Origin: Chondrus crispus
Taxonomy: Eukaryota; Rhodophyta; Florideophyceae; Gigartinales; Gigartinaceae
DNA length: 64,000 bases
NCBI RefSeq assembly: GCF_000350225.1
Contig: NW_005179121.1
Location: forward strand, 86,347 to 150,346
Reading direction: 5' to 3'
The position numbers were made by a program, and so were the translations under genes. Under the pieces are notes generated by a model. That model saw only the letters and a program-made list of their open reading frames with translations, was not told the origin of the DNA and made no database searches. The first letter of the stretch is position 1. Each line of letters opens with the position of its first letter. Below are positions 49,501-59,923 of this stretch, one piece after another.

Positions 49501-51656
49501 TTCTTGACCTTCAGGTAACTCGTCGATGGTATCCCTAACCTCTCCATCGGAGACAACGCCTCATAATTTTCCAAAACTCGGTGCATTTCCTGGAGGGAAA
49601 GAATGCACGTTGGCGCGGCGTGCCCCTTTTCGTAACAATGATAGCACACCAGTCCGTGCGTCTTAACGGGATATTGCGGCCTAGGTCCTCCACGGGCCGC
49701 CGGCCTTCCTTGACGTTGCGGCCCTCCCATCCAGCCTGGCCTTCGAAACGTTGTACCCTTGTCTTCCATCGGAATTCGCGGCGCCGGCGTGTGGCTGCGC
49801 CCCCGAAACATCATCACGGGATCCGTGGGCTCTGAAAACGACTCCGTCGTGTATGTGGGCGTCGGTAAAGTTGACGACCCGCTGGCCCCGTAGTCCTCGT
49901 GTCCGTAGCATTCCAATGGCTCAATGAACTCGCCTTCGGCTACCAACGCTCCTTCATAGTGATTTTCGCTGCTTCCGTGGGCACCGCGCTCATCTGACGC
50001 GGAAATTGACTCGGCTAAATGGACGGCGGCATGACTTTTGCGACTGAGATAAGAAGCCCTCGGCTTCTTACCCGCCCTGATCGTCGATAGCGTCTGAATC
50101 GTGACCTTCTTGGTCTTCTTGTCCTTAGCGCGGCTCGCCGAGCCATGCGCCTTCGCGTAATTAACTAGTCTCAAAAACGAAACCTCCCGATTGTCTTGTC
50201 GGTATTGAGATACCATCGGCTTGATACTCGAATCGAGTCCTTCAATAAACATCGTCATTTGTTCTTCCATCGAATATACGTTTCCACATCGATTGTTCGC
50301 GTCCGTCAGACGGATATAAAATTCCATCTCGTCTTCAGACGGTCTTTGCTGAACTTCTCCCAATGCGAGCACGGCTTGACGGATCGCCTCGTCGGTTGCG
50401 AAACTCCTCAACAACCACTGTACGGCCTCCGGCCAAACGGATACCTTTCCGTGGTGGGACCCGGCCGTCTGAGACACCGAAGTGTACTGTCTCAGGGAGA
50501 TGCCGCTTAGAAATTCGGGCAACAAGCGGATCGCTTGCCCCTCGTTCATTTCTTGAGTATCAAACTCTTGAACTAATTTTGCCAAAAAATCCAACACAAG
50601 CACCCCGTCCTCACTTGTGAACGTGTTGTCCTTCTTCACCTTAGGCGGAATATCTCTCCTAATTTTTCGCACGGCGGTCCGCCGGGAACTTGACAAATAT
50701 GTCTGCGGGTTCCGCAAGCGGTACGTTCGGTACGAAAGTAATTTCTTGAAGAAGTAGTTGGTCGGATTCAGCTTCTCCAACCCCTCCCATCGCGGCCCGC
50801 GCCGCGTTGCGACGTCCTCTGGCTCCGCGTCCTTGTCTCCCCGCGAGGCGGACGAAGTGATCCCGCCCCGTCTGGAGGTAATTTTCTTGCCCTGCGAAAT
50901 TCCTTTTCCTTCCTCTGAACGATGTTCGGAATCGCTGGCATGGTTCGACGAACCGTCGTCACCATCTTCGGAAAGGCCATTCGACTCGGCCATTGAGTCT
51001 TGGTCCTCCGGCTCGTCACTACCGTGACTCCTGCTCCGGCGTCGCAGATTCTTCTTCGAAGTCTTCGACTTGGAACTCCGCTGTACCGCGGCCTTGTCCT
51101 TCTTCGATTGACGGTCGCCTTCTCGACCCGTTGGCAGCGGCTCTTGCCCGGCGACCTGTTCAAGGTCCTTGAGACGATGAGCGGCTCGGTCAAGCCTGTC
51201 GTCGATACTGCTTCTAAATTTACCAAAGGACTCCAAACCTTGATTCGCGTCGCGCCTTGCGTCCTTGACTGAAATTTTCAACGAAGCTAGGACCTCCGGC
51301 TCCAGACCGTCGGTCGCCTCACCTCGCTCCTTCTCGAAGAGATCCACTCGAGCCGACAGCTCTCCTAAAAGGGTGTGGAACTCGGATGCTTGCAACTCCA
51401 GTTGCTTCCGGACGAGGGCTAATTCAGCCTCGAGATTTTTCGTCATCTCTTGGCGAATTTCCTCGCCCATCTTCTCGAACCTGTAGGATAGGTTATCCTT
51501 GTCGGCTTCAATCCCCGTCGGGGATTCTTGACCTTCGGGATCCGTGGCCGTATTGGCCTGGCTTCGGGTGCGAGGACCTCGCGGGATCCTCGACGCCCTT
51601 GCCGATCCGCTCCTACTCGCCCCGGGACCGACGTTCCCGGGGGCGCTTGTCGACAT
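49371..51656 (-). CDS. Element E gag
   Basis: The frame extends upstream to 51731, but ATG 51656 (MSTSAPGNVGPG) matches the start in D and is preferred. Length about 761 codons. Order: IPRGPRTRSQ block, coiled coil (SYRFEKMGEEIRQEMTKNLE), Arg/Lys/Ser linker, gag core (YRTYRLRNPQT; FTSEDGVLVLDFLAKLVQEFD), zinc knuckle CYHCYEKGHAAPTC, then in the same frame the post-knuckle segment (MHRVLENYEALSPMERLGIP). It shows that the knuckle and following region are one protein, which helps interpret the broken D and A copies. It appears intact to the end of gag. Confidence 0.93.
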   Translation of the reverse strand: MSTSAPGNVGPGASRSGSARASRIPRGPRTRSQANTATDPEGQESPTGIEADKDNLSYRFEKMGEEIRQEMTKNLEAELALVRKQLELQASEFHTLLGELSARVDLFEKERGEATDGLEPEVLASLKISVKDARRDANQGLESFGKFRSSIDDRLDRAAHRLKDLEQVAGQEPLPTGREGDRQSKKDKAAVQRSSKSKTSKKNLRRRSRSHGSDEPEDQDSMAESNGLSEDGDDGSSNHASDSEHRSEEGKGISQGKKITSRRGGITSSASRGDKDAEPEDVATRRGPRWEGLEKLNPTNYFFKKLLSYRTYRLRNPQTYLSSSRRTAVRKIRRDIPPKVKKDNTFTSEDGVLVLDFLAKLVQEFDTQEMNEGQAIRLLPEFLSGISLRQYTSVSQTAGSHHGKVSVWPEAVQWLLRSFATDEAIRQAVLALGEVQQRPSEDEMEFYIRLTDANNRCGNVYSMEEQMTMFIEGLDSSIKPMVSQYRQDNREVSFLRLVNYAKAHGSASRAKDKKTKKVTIQTLSTIRAGKKPRASYLSRKSHAAVHLAESISASDERGAHGSSENHYEGALVAEGEFIEPLECYGHEDYGASGSSTLPTPTYTTESFSEPTDPVMMFRGRSHTPAPRIPMEDKGTTFRRPGWMGGPQRQGRPAARGGPRPQYPVKTHGLVCYHCYEKGHAAPTCILSLQEMHRVLENYEALSPMERLGIPSTSYLKVKNWFDSQTASTPSASTPRPNQPFRGPTAGPASSDVRTVPQRQEN

Positions 51657-51785
51657 CGCTCGTACAAGCGAACCTACACAAAAAAAGTACAAACAAAAGA
51701 CTCCGTTACCAAGACCACTGTTGTAGTGCAACTGCAGCCCGATGCTGTCGTCGACACAATTCTAGGTCGGGTTTGCTGTAGACAA

Positions 51786-51803
51786 TTCTAGGTCGGGAGA
51801 CTA
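51786..51803 (-). other. Element E primer binding site, one mismatch
   Basis: The complement reads TAGTCTCCCGACCTAGAA; the second base of the usual TGG is A. It lies four bases from the LTR. A partial duplicate (TTCTAGGTCGGG) occurs at about 51760-51771, and an LTR-like start (TGTAGTGCAAC) at 51722. Confidence 0.8.
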
Positions 51804-51807
51804 CTCT

Positions 51808-52853
51808 TGTAGTGCAATGTGCCTGGCAGGCTGCGAACGCAGTCCGACGGTCAAACAAAAAGAAGAAAAACAACAACAGCAACAACCACTGCCGATGGCA
51901 CGCGCTACGGAGCGTTACAGACTCCCTTTCCCCTTGTGTGGGCTTGCGGCCCACGGTAGCTCAACTCCGACGGGGGGGGGTTAAGGAAAGATGTTCCGCC
52001 CAGAAGGATAATGGTGGTAGAGACTTGTGAAGACTTGAGCGCTCGACGAGTGCGGGTTGGGCTTGTCTACGAGGATGTAACCGCGGTTCGCTGGGTTGTA
52101 AGATTAATGCTCGACGAGCGTCTTCAGCACCTTGGGTATAATTCAAGTCTTCGACGGGGGCTTGTTCAGCACTACCCGACGGGATCGTAACCGTGTAGCA
52201 GCGCTACTACCGACGTGTTGCCCGATGGCTAAAAACACCCTCACCAGCGCGATCGCAATCGCGGTAGGTGTTACCAACTCTGTCTTATACAGTAAGACCT
52301 TCGACGGAGGCGTCGTTGCAATAGCCTTCCGACGGAACTTGAAACAGTAGCAGCGCTACACAACGTGTTGCCCGATGGCTAGAACACTTACACCGGATCG
52401 GTCGCAACCAACTACAGTGGAACCAACACAATTAAGGGAATTATAGAGGTAGAAGTAGAAAAGAATAGGGAAATAAAGGAAAAAGAAAAGGGGAACCCCC
52501 GAGCGCAAAGGATAACGTAATCTGTGGTAAAAGGGAGCGTCTTGGGAAAGACGGACTTCGACCAAGGCGATATTCAACTATGGCAACTCGGGTTACCTTT
52601 ACTGACTTAGTGGTCAGAGGGCTAAGGTATATATCGCCCCGCCGGAGTCACTACAGTAGCTCGCGGCGCTAGATTCTAGATCTAATCTAGTGTCAGCAAA
52701 ATTAATGCCAACTAATTAACTAAATAAAATAGAATAATTAAAAATCAAAACTGTGCAATCATTCACACGTGTGTCCCCCAACCCGGACTACTTTTCATAT
52801 CCAAATATTTTCCTTTCTTTTTACCCCCCTTTCCAGGTGCGTATTGCACTACA
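51808..52853 (-). repeat. Element E 5' LTR (1046 bp)
   Basis: TGTAGTGCAATG to TTGCACTACA; pairs with 37851-38897 and is followed by the CACTG target duplication. A TATATA box lies near 52630. Confidence 0.94.
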
Positions 52854-53258
52854 CACTGCATTTATGATCCAATGTCTCTCTGACCAGCTATCCTGTACCA
52901 TTCCGAAGGTACTTCGCCACCAACTGACCGGGGAATTAGAGTTGTAGCCTACGCATCGGAAACGAAGACGGGCTATGTATTTGTTTGCATTTTTATTTTT
53001 GTATGGGGTACGGTAAAGCCTTCCAAGGTAATGGCCTTCTTCGAACAACTCTCCGAGACGTGCACAGATATCTTCGACATTCTTTTCGGGACCTGCTGCT
53101 ATTCGGGATGGAACTATTGTGTCATGAGGAAGATCCACACCTTTGAGGCGGACAATGCCGTGGCTTCTATCGTTAAAGAAACCAGGAGAGATATTCACAC
53201 CGGACAGTGAACAATTCTCAAGTAACAATGATTTTTTTCGACGGTCTGTGTATTCCAC
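52854..53258 (-). pseudogene. Hypothetical protein gene split by element E
   Basis: The minus-strand frame from about 53258 reads into the element E LTR but has normal amino-acid composition up to the target duplication (VEDICARLGELFEEG, YIARLRFRCVGYN, SWWRSTFGMVQDSW). Removing E joins it to 37783-37850, which ends in a stop 21 codons on. It lies 3' of the Ulp1-like gene on the same strand and may be its second ORF or a separate gene. I do not recognise the family. Confidence 0.45.
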
Positions 53259-53364
53259 CGCATTAATGAGATACTGCTGGAACTGCTAGATACTTCTTCT
53301 ATCTCACCTGGGAAAAGATCGTCTTCCACTGGTGCCGAAGTTTCTGAGGTTCTCTTTCATGTAG

Positions 53365-53928
53365 TCAACTTGTTCTAAGCGAATGGATGCGATTCATGTG
53401 TGCAGATTGTTCAATACGCCTTTGCCACCGCGTTTTTTTCATGTATCTAATAACATCAATATCAGAGAGATTGCGATGTTTCGTTTCCGCATAAGCCATA
53501 ACAATAAGAGATAAGTGTGATTCAACAAATTGTTGACGGTACCTTTCTACAACCGATGCTGATTGACTAGCCCGAGAATCATTACCCTCTCTCATCGTTA
53601 AAGTGTGAGCTGCAGCTAAAAGGTAAAACCCGCAACTATAACGATCCGTTTGCTTCTTGAGCTTCAGAATGTCCAGGGCGTGGTTCTTTTTGTTGATATT
53701 CCACCGCAGCTGTGGAAAGAAAAATTGAAGATATTCCTTCGCAGTCGCAAGAAGCCCCTCTGGAGCTTTCCATCGGAGGCCATCCCCAAAGAAAAGTTGT
53801 GCTTCAGGGACAGATTCATTACTGGAAGACGGCAAGGACATGATGTAGCCCCAATGAATGTTTCCTAGATTGATGGGTAAAAAGATAGAGGGAACGGTAT
53901 TTACTTTAACTACAGAGGACACTGCCAA
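53365..53928 (-). CDS. Ulp1-like (C48) cysteine protease domain protein
   Basis: A 187-codon frame with the order of catalytic residues of Ulp1/SENP peptidases: His in NLGNIHWGYIM (the family HW motif), Asp in LFFGDGLRW, then Gln and Cys in QTDRYSCGFYLL (family pattern Q-x-D-x2-x-CG). These proteases cut SUMO-like modifiers; many DNA transposons (for example MULE-type) carry such a domain. The length covers little more than the catalytic domain, so an N-terminal part may lie in another exon or be lost. The C-terminus is Arg-rich. It is next to a gene split by element E. It could be a host gene or a transposon relic; the intact triad argues against long decay. Confidence 0.7.
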   Translation of the reverse strand: MAVSSVVKVNTVPSIFLPINLGNIHWGYIMSLPSSSNESVPEAQLFFGDGLRWKAPEGLLATAKEYLQFFFPQLRWNINKKNHALDILKLKKQTDRYSCGFYLLAAAHTLTMREGNDSRASQSASVVERYRQQFVESHLSLIVMAYAETKHRNLSDIDVIRYMKKTRWQRRIEQSAHMNRIHSLRTS

Positions 53929-54010
53929 GATCTTTGCGAAGCGTTCTTATTAACTACCGGTTCAATTTTCGTTTACAATTTCTTTTGCGTAGAGTGTTGT
54001 CAGAGCCCAA

Positions 54011-54976
54011 TGCGGTGCCATGATTTGACTGCACGATTATAGCGAACCGCTTTGGTTCAAGCTGATCCAAACCGGCATCGAGTAGCTCAGATCCCTGATA
54101 GGGGGGGTCACAAAGAAACGGCCCGGCCCGGGATCGATGTGGCAGAGACTTGCGAAGAGAACTGCTCGGCGAGTGTGGGGTGGGGCGTGTACGTAGGTAC
54201 CCCGGTTCCACTGGGTTGTAAGGCCAATGCTCGTTGAGCTTCTTCCGCACCTTGTAACGCGACAAGGCCTTCGACGGGGGCGTCGCAACGCAGCCCGACG
54301 GGATGAAAGGAAAGGAGCAGCCCTACACCAACTGTGCCGCACGATGGCTCGAAACACCTTCACCGGTTCGGTCGCAACCGAGGCCGATGGCACTAACACT
54401 GGCTTGTACACACGACAAAGCCCTTCGAGGGAGACGTCGTTGCAACAGTCTCCGTCGGAAAATAGGTCACAGTAGCAGCGCTACGTCAACTTTGTCGCCC
54501 GATGGCCAAGACACCTACACCGGTTCGGTCGCAACCGAGGCCGATGGCACCAACACAAGATAAGGGAAAATACGTAGAATTAGAGATAGAAAAGGATAGG
54601 GAAATAAAGGAAAAGGAAAGGGAACCCCCGAGCGCAAAGGATGAAGTAATCTGTAGTAGAAGGGAATATCTTGTGAAAGACGGACTTCGACCAAGGCGAT
54701 ATCAGACTCTGGCAACTCGGGTTACCTTTACTGACAGTGGGCTAAGGTAAATATCGTCCCGCGGGAGCCACTACAGTAGCTCGCGGCTCTAGATCCTAAA
54801 TCTAATGTAATGTCAGCCAAATTAATGCTAACTAATTCACTAAATAAAAGTAATAATTAAAATAGAAACTGTGCAAATATTCACACGTGTGTCCATCAAT
54901 CCCGGACTACAGTATTCACATTCCAACTTAGTTTCTTTTCCCTTCACCCCCTTGTGCAACCCCTTATTGCACTACA
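54011..54976 (-). repeat. Diverged solo LTR of the D/E family
   Basis: It begins TGCGGTGCCATG (compare TGTAGTGCAATG) and ends TTATTGCACTACA. Inside it follows the D/E LTRs: the tandem module with AGCAGCGCTAC and GATGGCCAAGACACC, the purine-rich run, and the segment before the TATA-like region. No primer binding site, polypurine tract or coding region adjoins it and I find no target duplication, so it is an old solo LTR. Confidence 0.85.
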
Positions 54977-56400
54977 CCGTACTCGGACACGCACCGGATT
55001 GCAAACAGTCTGACACCGTAAAACTGTAAACCCTCATGTGCATATACGTGGATGCGTGTACATGTGTACGTACACGAATCCACCTGGCGACGTGTACATG
55101 TGTACAAATCATACATGTGTCCCGCCCGGGGGCTCCAGGCAATTACCCATTACAACCATGGCGAACCACTTGAAACCCCCAAAACAATGTAATTATGGCA
55201 TATACAGGCCATTTAAGGTACATCACAAGGCGATGACACACACGTGGAGAACGCTCGACAAAAGGATTTGCAGCATTAGACCTGAGAGCCAATAGAATTG
55301 CAGTATTTTCTGTCTAGTCTAGAGTGCTATGGGCCAAGGTTCCACTTGGCAAAACTGTGCAAATTTGTATAACCCTCCAAGAGGCCACTTTCGTCCCCGG
55401 AACCCCAAAATCTGGGATTTTGCACCTGTCATGCCGTCATATGGGTGAGAGCGTCCGGAACGTCCAGTCATGTACACGTGTCGCTCGATTTTGACCTTTT
55501 CAGATAACAGCATGTGGTCGCACATTTTCAATAGAGAAACTACTGCTTGGTGCCATGCTTGGGCGGACGCGCCGCTCGCGCCGCTCTTAGGATGGAAAAG
55601 AGACGGAGATTCTTTACAAATTGGCCAGCCCTCCGGGAGGGTTGTCGACAAGGGGAATTTATCCCAACCATCCGCACGCGGATCGCGTCGCTCGCGGCGC
55701 CTCGGGATCGCTTCTTGGAGGCGCCCTGCTCGCAGCGGGCAGCGGCGGGGACTTTTTCGCGCGTGCTGTACGCCGCGACGCGCGAACCGCATCACACGAA
55801 TTGCCGCGCGCGAGCGTCGGCTCGGCCAACTCGGTGGCCGGCTGCATCTCGCCGCGTCGTCGGCGTCGCGATCGAAGTGCCGGAGCCGCTCTGGTCGACG
55901 CCGAAGCCCCAGCAGGGCTCAACGGCGCACCGTACGGAGGCGCGGCAGGGGAATTCTCGCGGTCGACCGTTTTCGGGTGTGGAAAGAGCTACTGTATGCG
56001 AGTGTCGTCGCTGAAAAGGGGCATCGCATGGAGGAGAGTGAGAGGAATGAGTTGGATGCTGGGCGTGGATCGCGTGATGGAAATTGGAGGACGCAATTAC
56101 CGAGCAGGACGAGACAGCTGGCGTAACGACTGCCAGCTCGGAGCCGTGGCGGGAGAAAGGCCCGTTCGCGCGCAAAGGGCTTCGATCTCCGCATCGCGCG
56201 CGCAGGGAAGGAGAGAAGCCGGACGGGAACCGCGTGGTCGGGTTGACGGTCGCTACAAGGACGTAGCGAAAGCTAAGAAAGAGGGTCTCTGGTATAACGA
56301 CGGACGCGCGCGCGGGGAGATTACTAACCGTGCGGCCGTGCATGGTGGACACGTAGGCGAGTGTGCTCACGTGTAGGGAGCGCGTGCGTGTACGGACAGG
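54977..56400. other. Unassigned region with GC-rich segment
   Basis: It opens with copies of GTGTACATGTGTAC (about 55055-55115). From about 55570 to 56390 it is GC-rich with long overlapping frames on both strands (251 codons plus at 55621-56376, 212 codons minus at 55792-56430) of Arg/Ala/Gly-rich composition and no motif, so I accept neither. A minus frame at 55319-55795 has a more ordinary C-terminal half but no family match. Confidence 0.4.
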
Positions 56401-56403
56401 TCG

Positions 56404-56576
56404 TGGCGTGGCCCACGTGTACAGTAGCACACGTGTCGCCCGAGCGGTAGTCTACGAGTATTACGTGTGCGCGTTAGCACACGTGTTGTCCGTGCCGTAG
56501 TCCGTAAGCATCATGCGTGTACAGTAGTACACACGGGCAGTAGCAGCGTCCGTGCGGTAGTAGTAATTATGGCGCT
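56404..56576. repeat. Three imperfect tandem repeats of about 50-57 bp
   Basis: Each unit starts GTGTACAGTAG or GTGTGCGCGTTAG, has ACACGTGT or similar, then a CCGTGCGGTAGT-like part and a short AT-richer end. CACGTG and GTACAGTAC words are shared with the LTRs of C and G, so this may be an LTR remnant of that family. Confidence 0.55.
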
Positions 56577-56957
56577 AGCTTCTTAATTGTGTACAGTACC
56601 CGGCACGCACTAGGCCGCAGGTACTGTACCACTGTACTGGGACAGATGTCCGAAGCGTCCCTCTGAGGGGTCAAGAGCTGACACCCGTCCCCACCAGTAA
56701 ACTGGGACAAGCTCGCCCCGTCCCTTTCGCGTCTAACCTACGACTGTTCGGTAGTTTATCCGCGCACTGGCTTCTACCGTTACCGGTCGCTCCCGTTTAC
56801 GCATCACGGGGCGACTGCGCGTAACCAGCCTGTCCTCTCCCTTTTTGCGAGTTCGACCGTACCGGATCTATTCGCACCGCGCGTCCGCGTCGCGTGCTTC
56901 CTCTGTAAAGCCTCCGCCTCTCATCCAACCCAGGGCGGAGAAGAGTTATCCCACGAC

Positions 56958-57272
56958 TTAGTCCGGCTCAGGCCAAACTTCCTCTTCCATCCATTCATGC
57001 GTGCGACCCGGTGTTCTCGGTTGTTCAATCTCATTCTCGACTGCAGCATAGTGACTCACACCAACCCTGCTCTCATTTTCTCTCTCTACATTTTCTATGC
57101 GACTCGAGAGGTCTTTAGAGACTTCCATCAGGGTCTCTAGAATGCTGAATTTATTGCGCCCCTCCACCTTCCCTTTGTAGTCTACGTACGAATTAAAGGC
57201 TTCACGAGCCTTTACTAAAACGAACTTCCTGAACACAGCCTCCTCACATAGAGCAGCGTGTGACTTGCTCAT
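56958..57272 (-). CDS. Hypothetical small helical protein, 104 codons
   Basis: Begins MSKSHAALCEEAVFRKF and has an amphipathic, Glu/Lys-rich middle (SILETLMEVSKDLSSRIENV) that should be helical or coiled-coil, then a charged tail ending EEEVWPEPD. Composition is protein-like and unlike the GC-rich frames next to it. No family is recognised, and no neighbour suggests a role. It could be a fragment of a transposon or host gene. Confidence 0.35.
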   Translation of the reverse strand: MSKSHAALCEEAVFRKFVLVKAREAFNSYVDYKGKVEGRNKFSILETLMEVSKDLSSRIENVERENESRVGVSHYAAVENEIEQPRTPGRTHEWMEEEVWPEPD

Positions 57273-57511
57273 GTCACTGCAGCTACTACAGTAGTTGTCG
57301 GAGTCCCCTCTTCAGCGTAAGATCAATCTCAGCCGCTGTGTGACGGTAGATACGCGTTGGACTCGCGAATAGACGCAGAACAGTGGAAGACGAAAGGTCG
57401 CCATGGCCAAGGCGTGTTGCGTGTCGATGGGAGAGCAACGGGCTGTGCAGGGTTCCGGAGAGTGAGATAGAGAGCGGGGAGGTTAAGGGAGGAGGCGCGG
57501 CAATTAGGAGT

Positions 57512-57590
57512 GCCGACGACGGCAACATTTCTTTCTGAAATGTTTATGTTTTTCGCGGACGACGGCAACATTCGAAATGTTTATGTTTCT
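57512..57590. repeat. Short direct repeat
   Basis: GACGACGGCAACATT and GAAATGTTTATGTTT occur together twice, about 40 bases apart. It precedes the piggyBac-like element; the role is unknown. Confidence 0.7.
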
Positions 57591-57719
57591 CAGAGGTTTC
57601 TCTTTAGAGTTTCCCTTAGGTAGAGACCCATACATCCTCAGACACACTAATGAAACAAAGTGCTGTCGATATACCTTAACCCGGTGCTCATAAAGTGATA
57701 TTTTTATTTCACTTTTCTA

Positions 57720-58560
57720 AAGTGAATTTTTTTTGTAGATCTACCACCGTCCCCGACAATTCTAGTGACATCACCAAGAAAAGTTCACCAGCATCACGAT
57801 CGTCTCCAAGCTATCCAGCGACCCCCAGGGAACAGCACGGCAGTCTCGAGACTTCCCAACGTTGCCCCTCCTTCGTGCCCTCCTGAGACGATCTATAGTC
57901 TGTGCAGATGATGGGGAGGTCTTCCACAGTCCGCTGGAGTGCGACCAGCCCCAGACAACTCCCTACAACTCCCCTCTATCCCGTCCAAGAACCCAACATG
58001 CTCCTTCACCATTTGGTCCATTCACTCCTGTGGATCCAATCGGTTCAGAATCGCCACTTCCTAACTCCCACCTTCCTCATTCTCAAAACCCCAACCTGAC
58101 CTCATCCTTTGTCCAAGCGACTCCGACCTTATCCCCAGTACACTTTTTTGGCTGCAATCAGAACGTGTCTACCCCTATTCGCTCAAAATCATTGCACCTC
58201 CATAGTCCAGCTTCCCCCGCGACTTTGGACGATCAATCCGAAGTTCCACCCTCTGCTCTCCCACGCCGTTCTAATGACTCTACCACTTGACGCGTCTTGC
58301 TGTGCGGAATAATATTTCTAGTTTTTGTGCTAGTCACGAAGAAGGTAGAGGACCTGTGAGGAGAGCTGTGCTTGCTCAAACCAGATTACGTCAGGTTCCT
58401 TCAATTTTTCGGATACTTCTGACTCCGATGATGTCCCTTTCTCGCCAGAATGTCCTGAAGTGCCGCTCTTATCGCAAGATCCGGACGCCTGTTTAGATAC
58501 AGACAGCAATAATTCAAGTGAAGATCTCTCTGACCTCGAACTGGAAAACAACTGTACAAA
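57720..58560 (+). pseudogene. Transposase N-terminal disordered region, broken
   Basis: Successive frames encode Ser/Pro-rich (about 57740-57880 and 57905-58290) and then acidic Ser/Asp-rich sequence (NFSDTSDSDDVPFSPE and DTDSNNSSEDLSDLELEN at about 58395-58560). Acidic, unstructured N-termini are common in piggyBac-like transposases. The changes of frame show decay. The exact start codon cannot be fixed. Confidence 0.5.
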
Positions 58561-59851
58561 ATGAAACTGGATGCGTGGGTTTTTCTGAAGACCGAACCAT
58601 ACCTGGGATGCGTGGAATTTCTTTTACTCAGAATGCGATTGAAGACATTGCCTCTTCTATGTTTGATGATGCTATTGAGGAAGACGTGGAAGACGACTTT
58701 GCTGAAGGTACGGTAAATTATCGGCAAACTGAGGCTGATTCAGGGAGTTTTTTGAGGGAAAACGGTTGTCCGCCAGAGGAACAGACTTTTTTGAAAATGC
58801 ACAACGCCATCAAAGCCGCCGTGTTCCAATCCGATCAGGGTTACCAGATTGGGGTGTATTCATCTCCGTTTTCGCCAGTTTCTGTGTCTGTTGATGACGT
58901 TGATAAAAAGCTTGAGCCACGTTTCAATTCGGAAGTCAGTGAGGTGATTAAGAAAATTGAGGCCGAAGTATTGAGTAACGCAGTGGAACAACAATCTACC
59001 TTTTCTGTAAGTGGAAATGGAGAGACCTGCAGAACTACTTTGTCAAGACTTGATGTGGTAAGGGCATTTTTTCCTCTTAGTGTACTGGAGAAAGTAAGAT
59101 CTTGTGCTAATCATGCCTTGTCCATGAGGGGGCACGATTTGGTTGAGATGGAGGAGCTAATAGGCATCATAATAATTCACGTACTTTGTGCCTCGTATGG
59201 AGAGTCTGCCACCACTCTGTGTTCAGAAAATAAATGAACTGCTTTTTGCAGATTGGTATATCCTCATCACGTTATAAGGAAGTTTGGTCTGCCCTTAATG
59301 CCTTAAAAGGAAAACGAACCAGGACTGAAGGTCATAATTTTACAAAGACCACTCGCCCCATCATGGCTAACTCTCTAATTGCAGAACTAGAACAAGACTT
59401 GGCGGCTATCAATCGAAATTTATTGTATGTTCCGAACTCTACAATAATTTCGCTTGACGATGATCACCTGAGACTTTCGTCTCGTGCTGTATCACTCTTG
59501 ACAACTCTCAGGCAAGTGATCAATCCTGCCAAAGCGCTCGGTCCCGTTTGTAACGCCATGTGTTTTGCCCTCACTTCAGAATTTATAGCAGGACACCTGC
59601 CTCGGCCGAACGAGAAGCTATTTGATGTATGGCTACGACTGGTCCAGTTAGTTCAAGGCGCACCAACTAAAAGCGCGTTAGTTCCTATGGCTGATACAGT
59701 ATTTGCAGCAGACAGAGATTACAATTGCGAGGAAACAATTGATTTCATCAGCAACACTCTCGGTGCATCTGCGTTAGGGACCCACAAGCGATCTCTCGAC
59801 TTCCCTTTTGTTTTTGGGGAGGGCCCATTCGAAAGAGGCACAAGGGCTTGA
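58518..59851 (+). pseudogene. piggyBac-like transposase, N-terminal and first DDE part
   Basis: Two frames overlapping by four bases at 59234-59237. The first (58518-59237) ends with a helical segment (FFPLSVLEKVRSC ... MEELIGIIIIHVL) like the domain before the catalytic core. The second (59234-59851) holds candidate catalytic Asp in IISLDDDHLRLSSR (about residues 75-77), and a second Asp in FAADRDYNCEETIDF (residue 160, DRGY-type motif with Gly changed to Asp) followed by GTHKRSLDFPF, a usual following block. A TGA at 59849-59851 interrupts the frame, which then continues in 59924-60328. Confidence 0.7.
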
Positions 59852-59923
59852 CGGTATCAGAAAAAGGATGCAGAGCAGTATAATCTGCTAAAAAAGGTTC
59901 GTGGGGGCGTTGCTAGAAGGAAA

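Larger units (their letters stand above)
37851..52853 (-). mobile_element. Element E: 15-kb Ty3/gypsy retrotransposon with antisense ORF
   Basis: LTRs at 37851-38897 and 51808-52853 differ at about 14 positions by eye. A perfect target duplication CACTG lies at 37846-37850 and 52854-52858. The minus-strand interior is PBS, gag, protease, RT-RNase H-integrase, chromodomain; then a 4.2-kb spacer; then the antisense ORF beside the 3' LTR. It is the same family as D but longer, because D lost the integrase end and part of the spacer. Frameshifts in protease/RT and a stop before the chromodomain make it non-autonomous. Confidence 0.95.

Noticed and set aside
55621-56430. Overlapping ORFs of 251 (plus) and 212 (minus) codons
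   Set aside because: GC-rich DNA gives long frames on both strands; nothing favours either as a protein.
56404-56576. CRISPR-like array
   Set aside because: Units are imperfect over their whole length with no unique spacers; they are tandem repeats in eukaryotic DNA.
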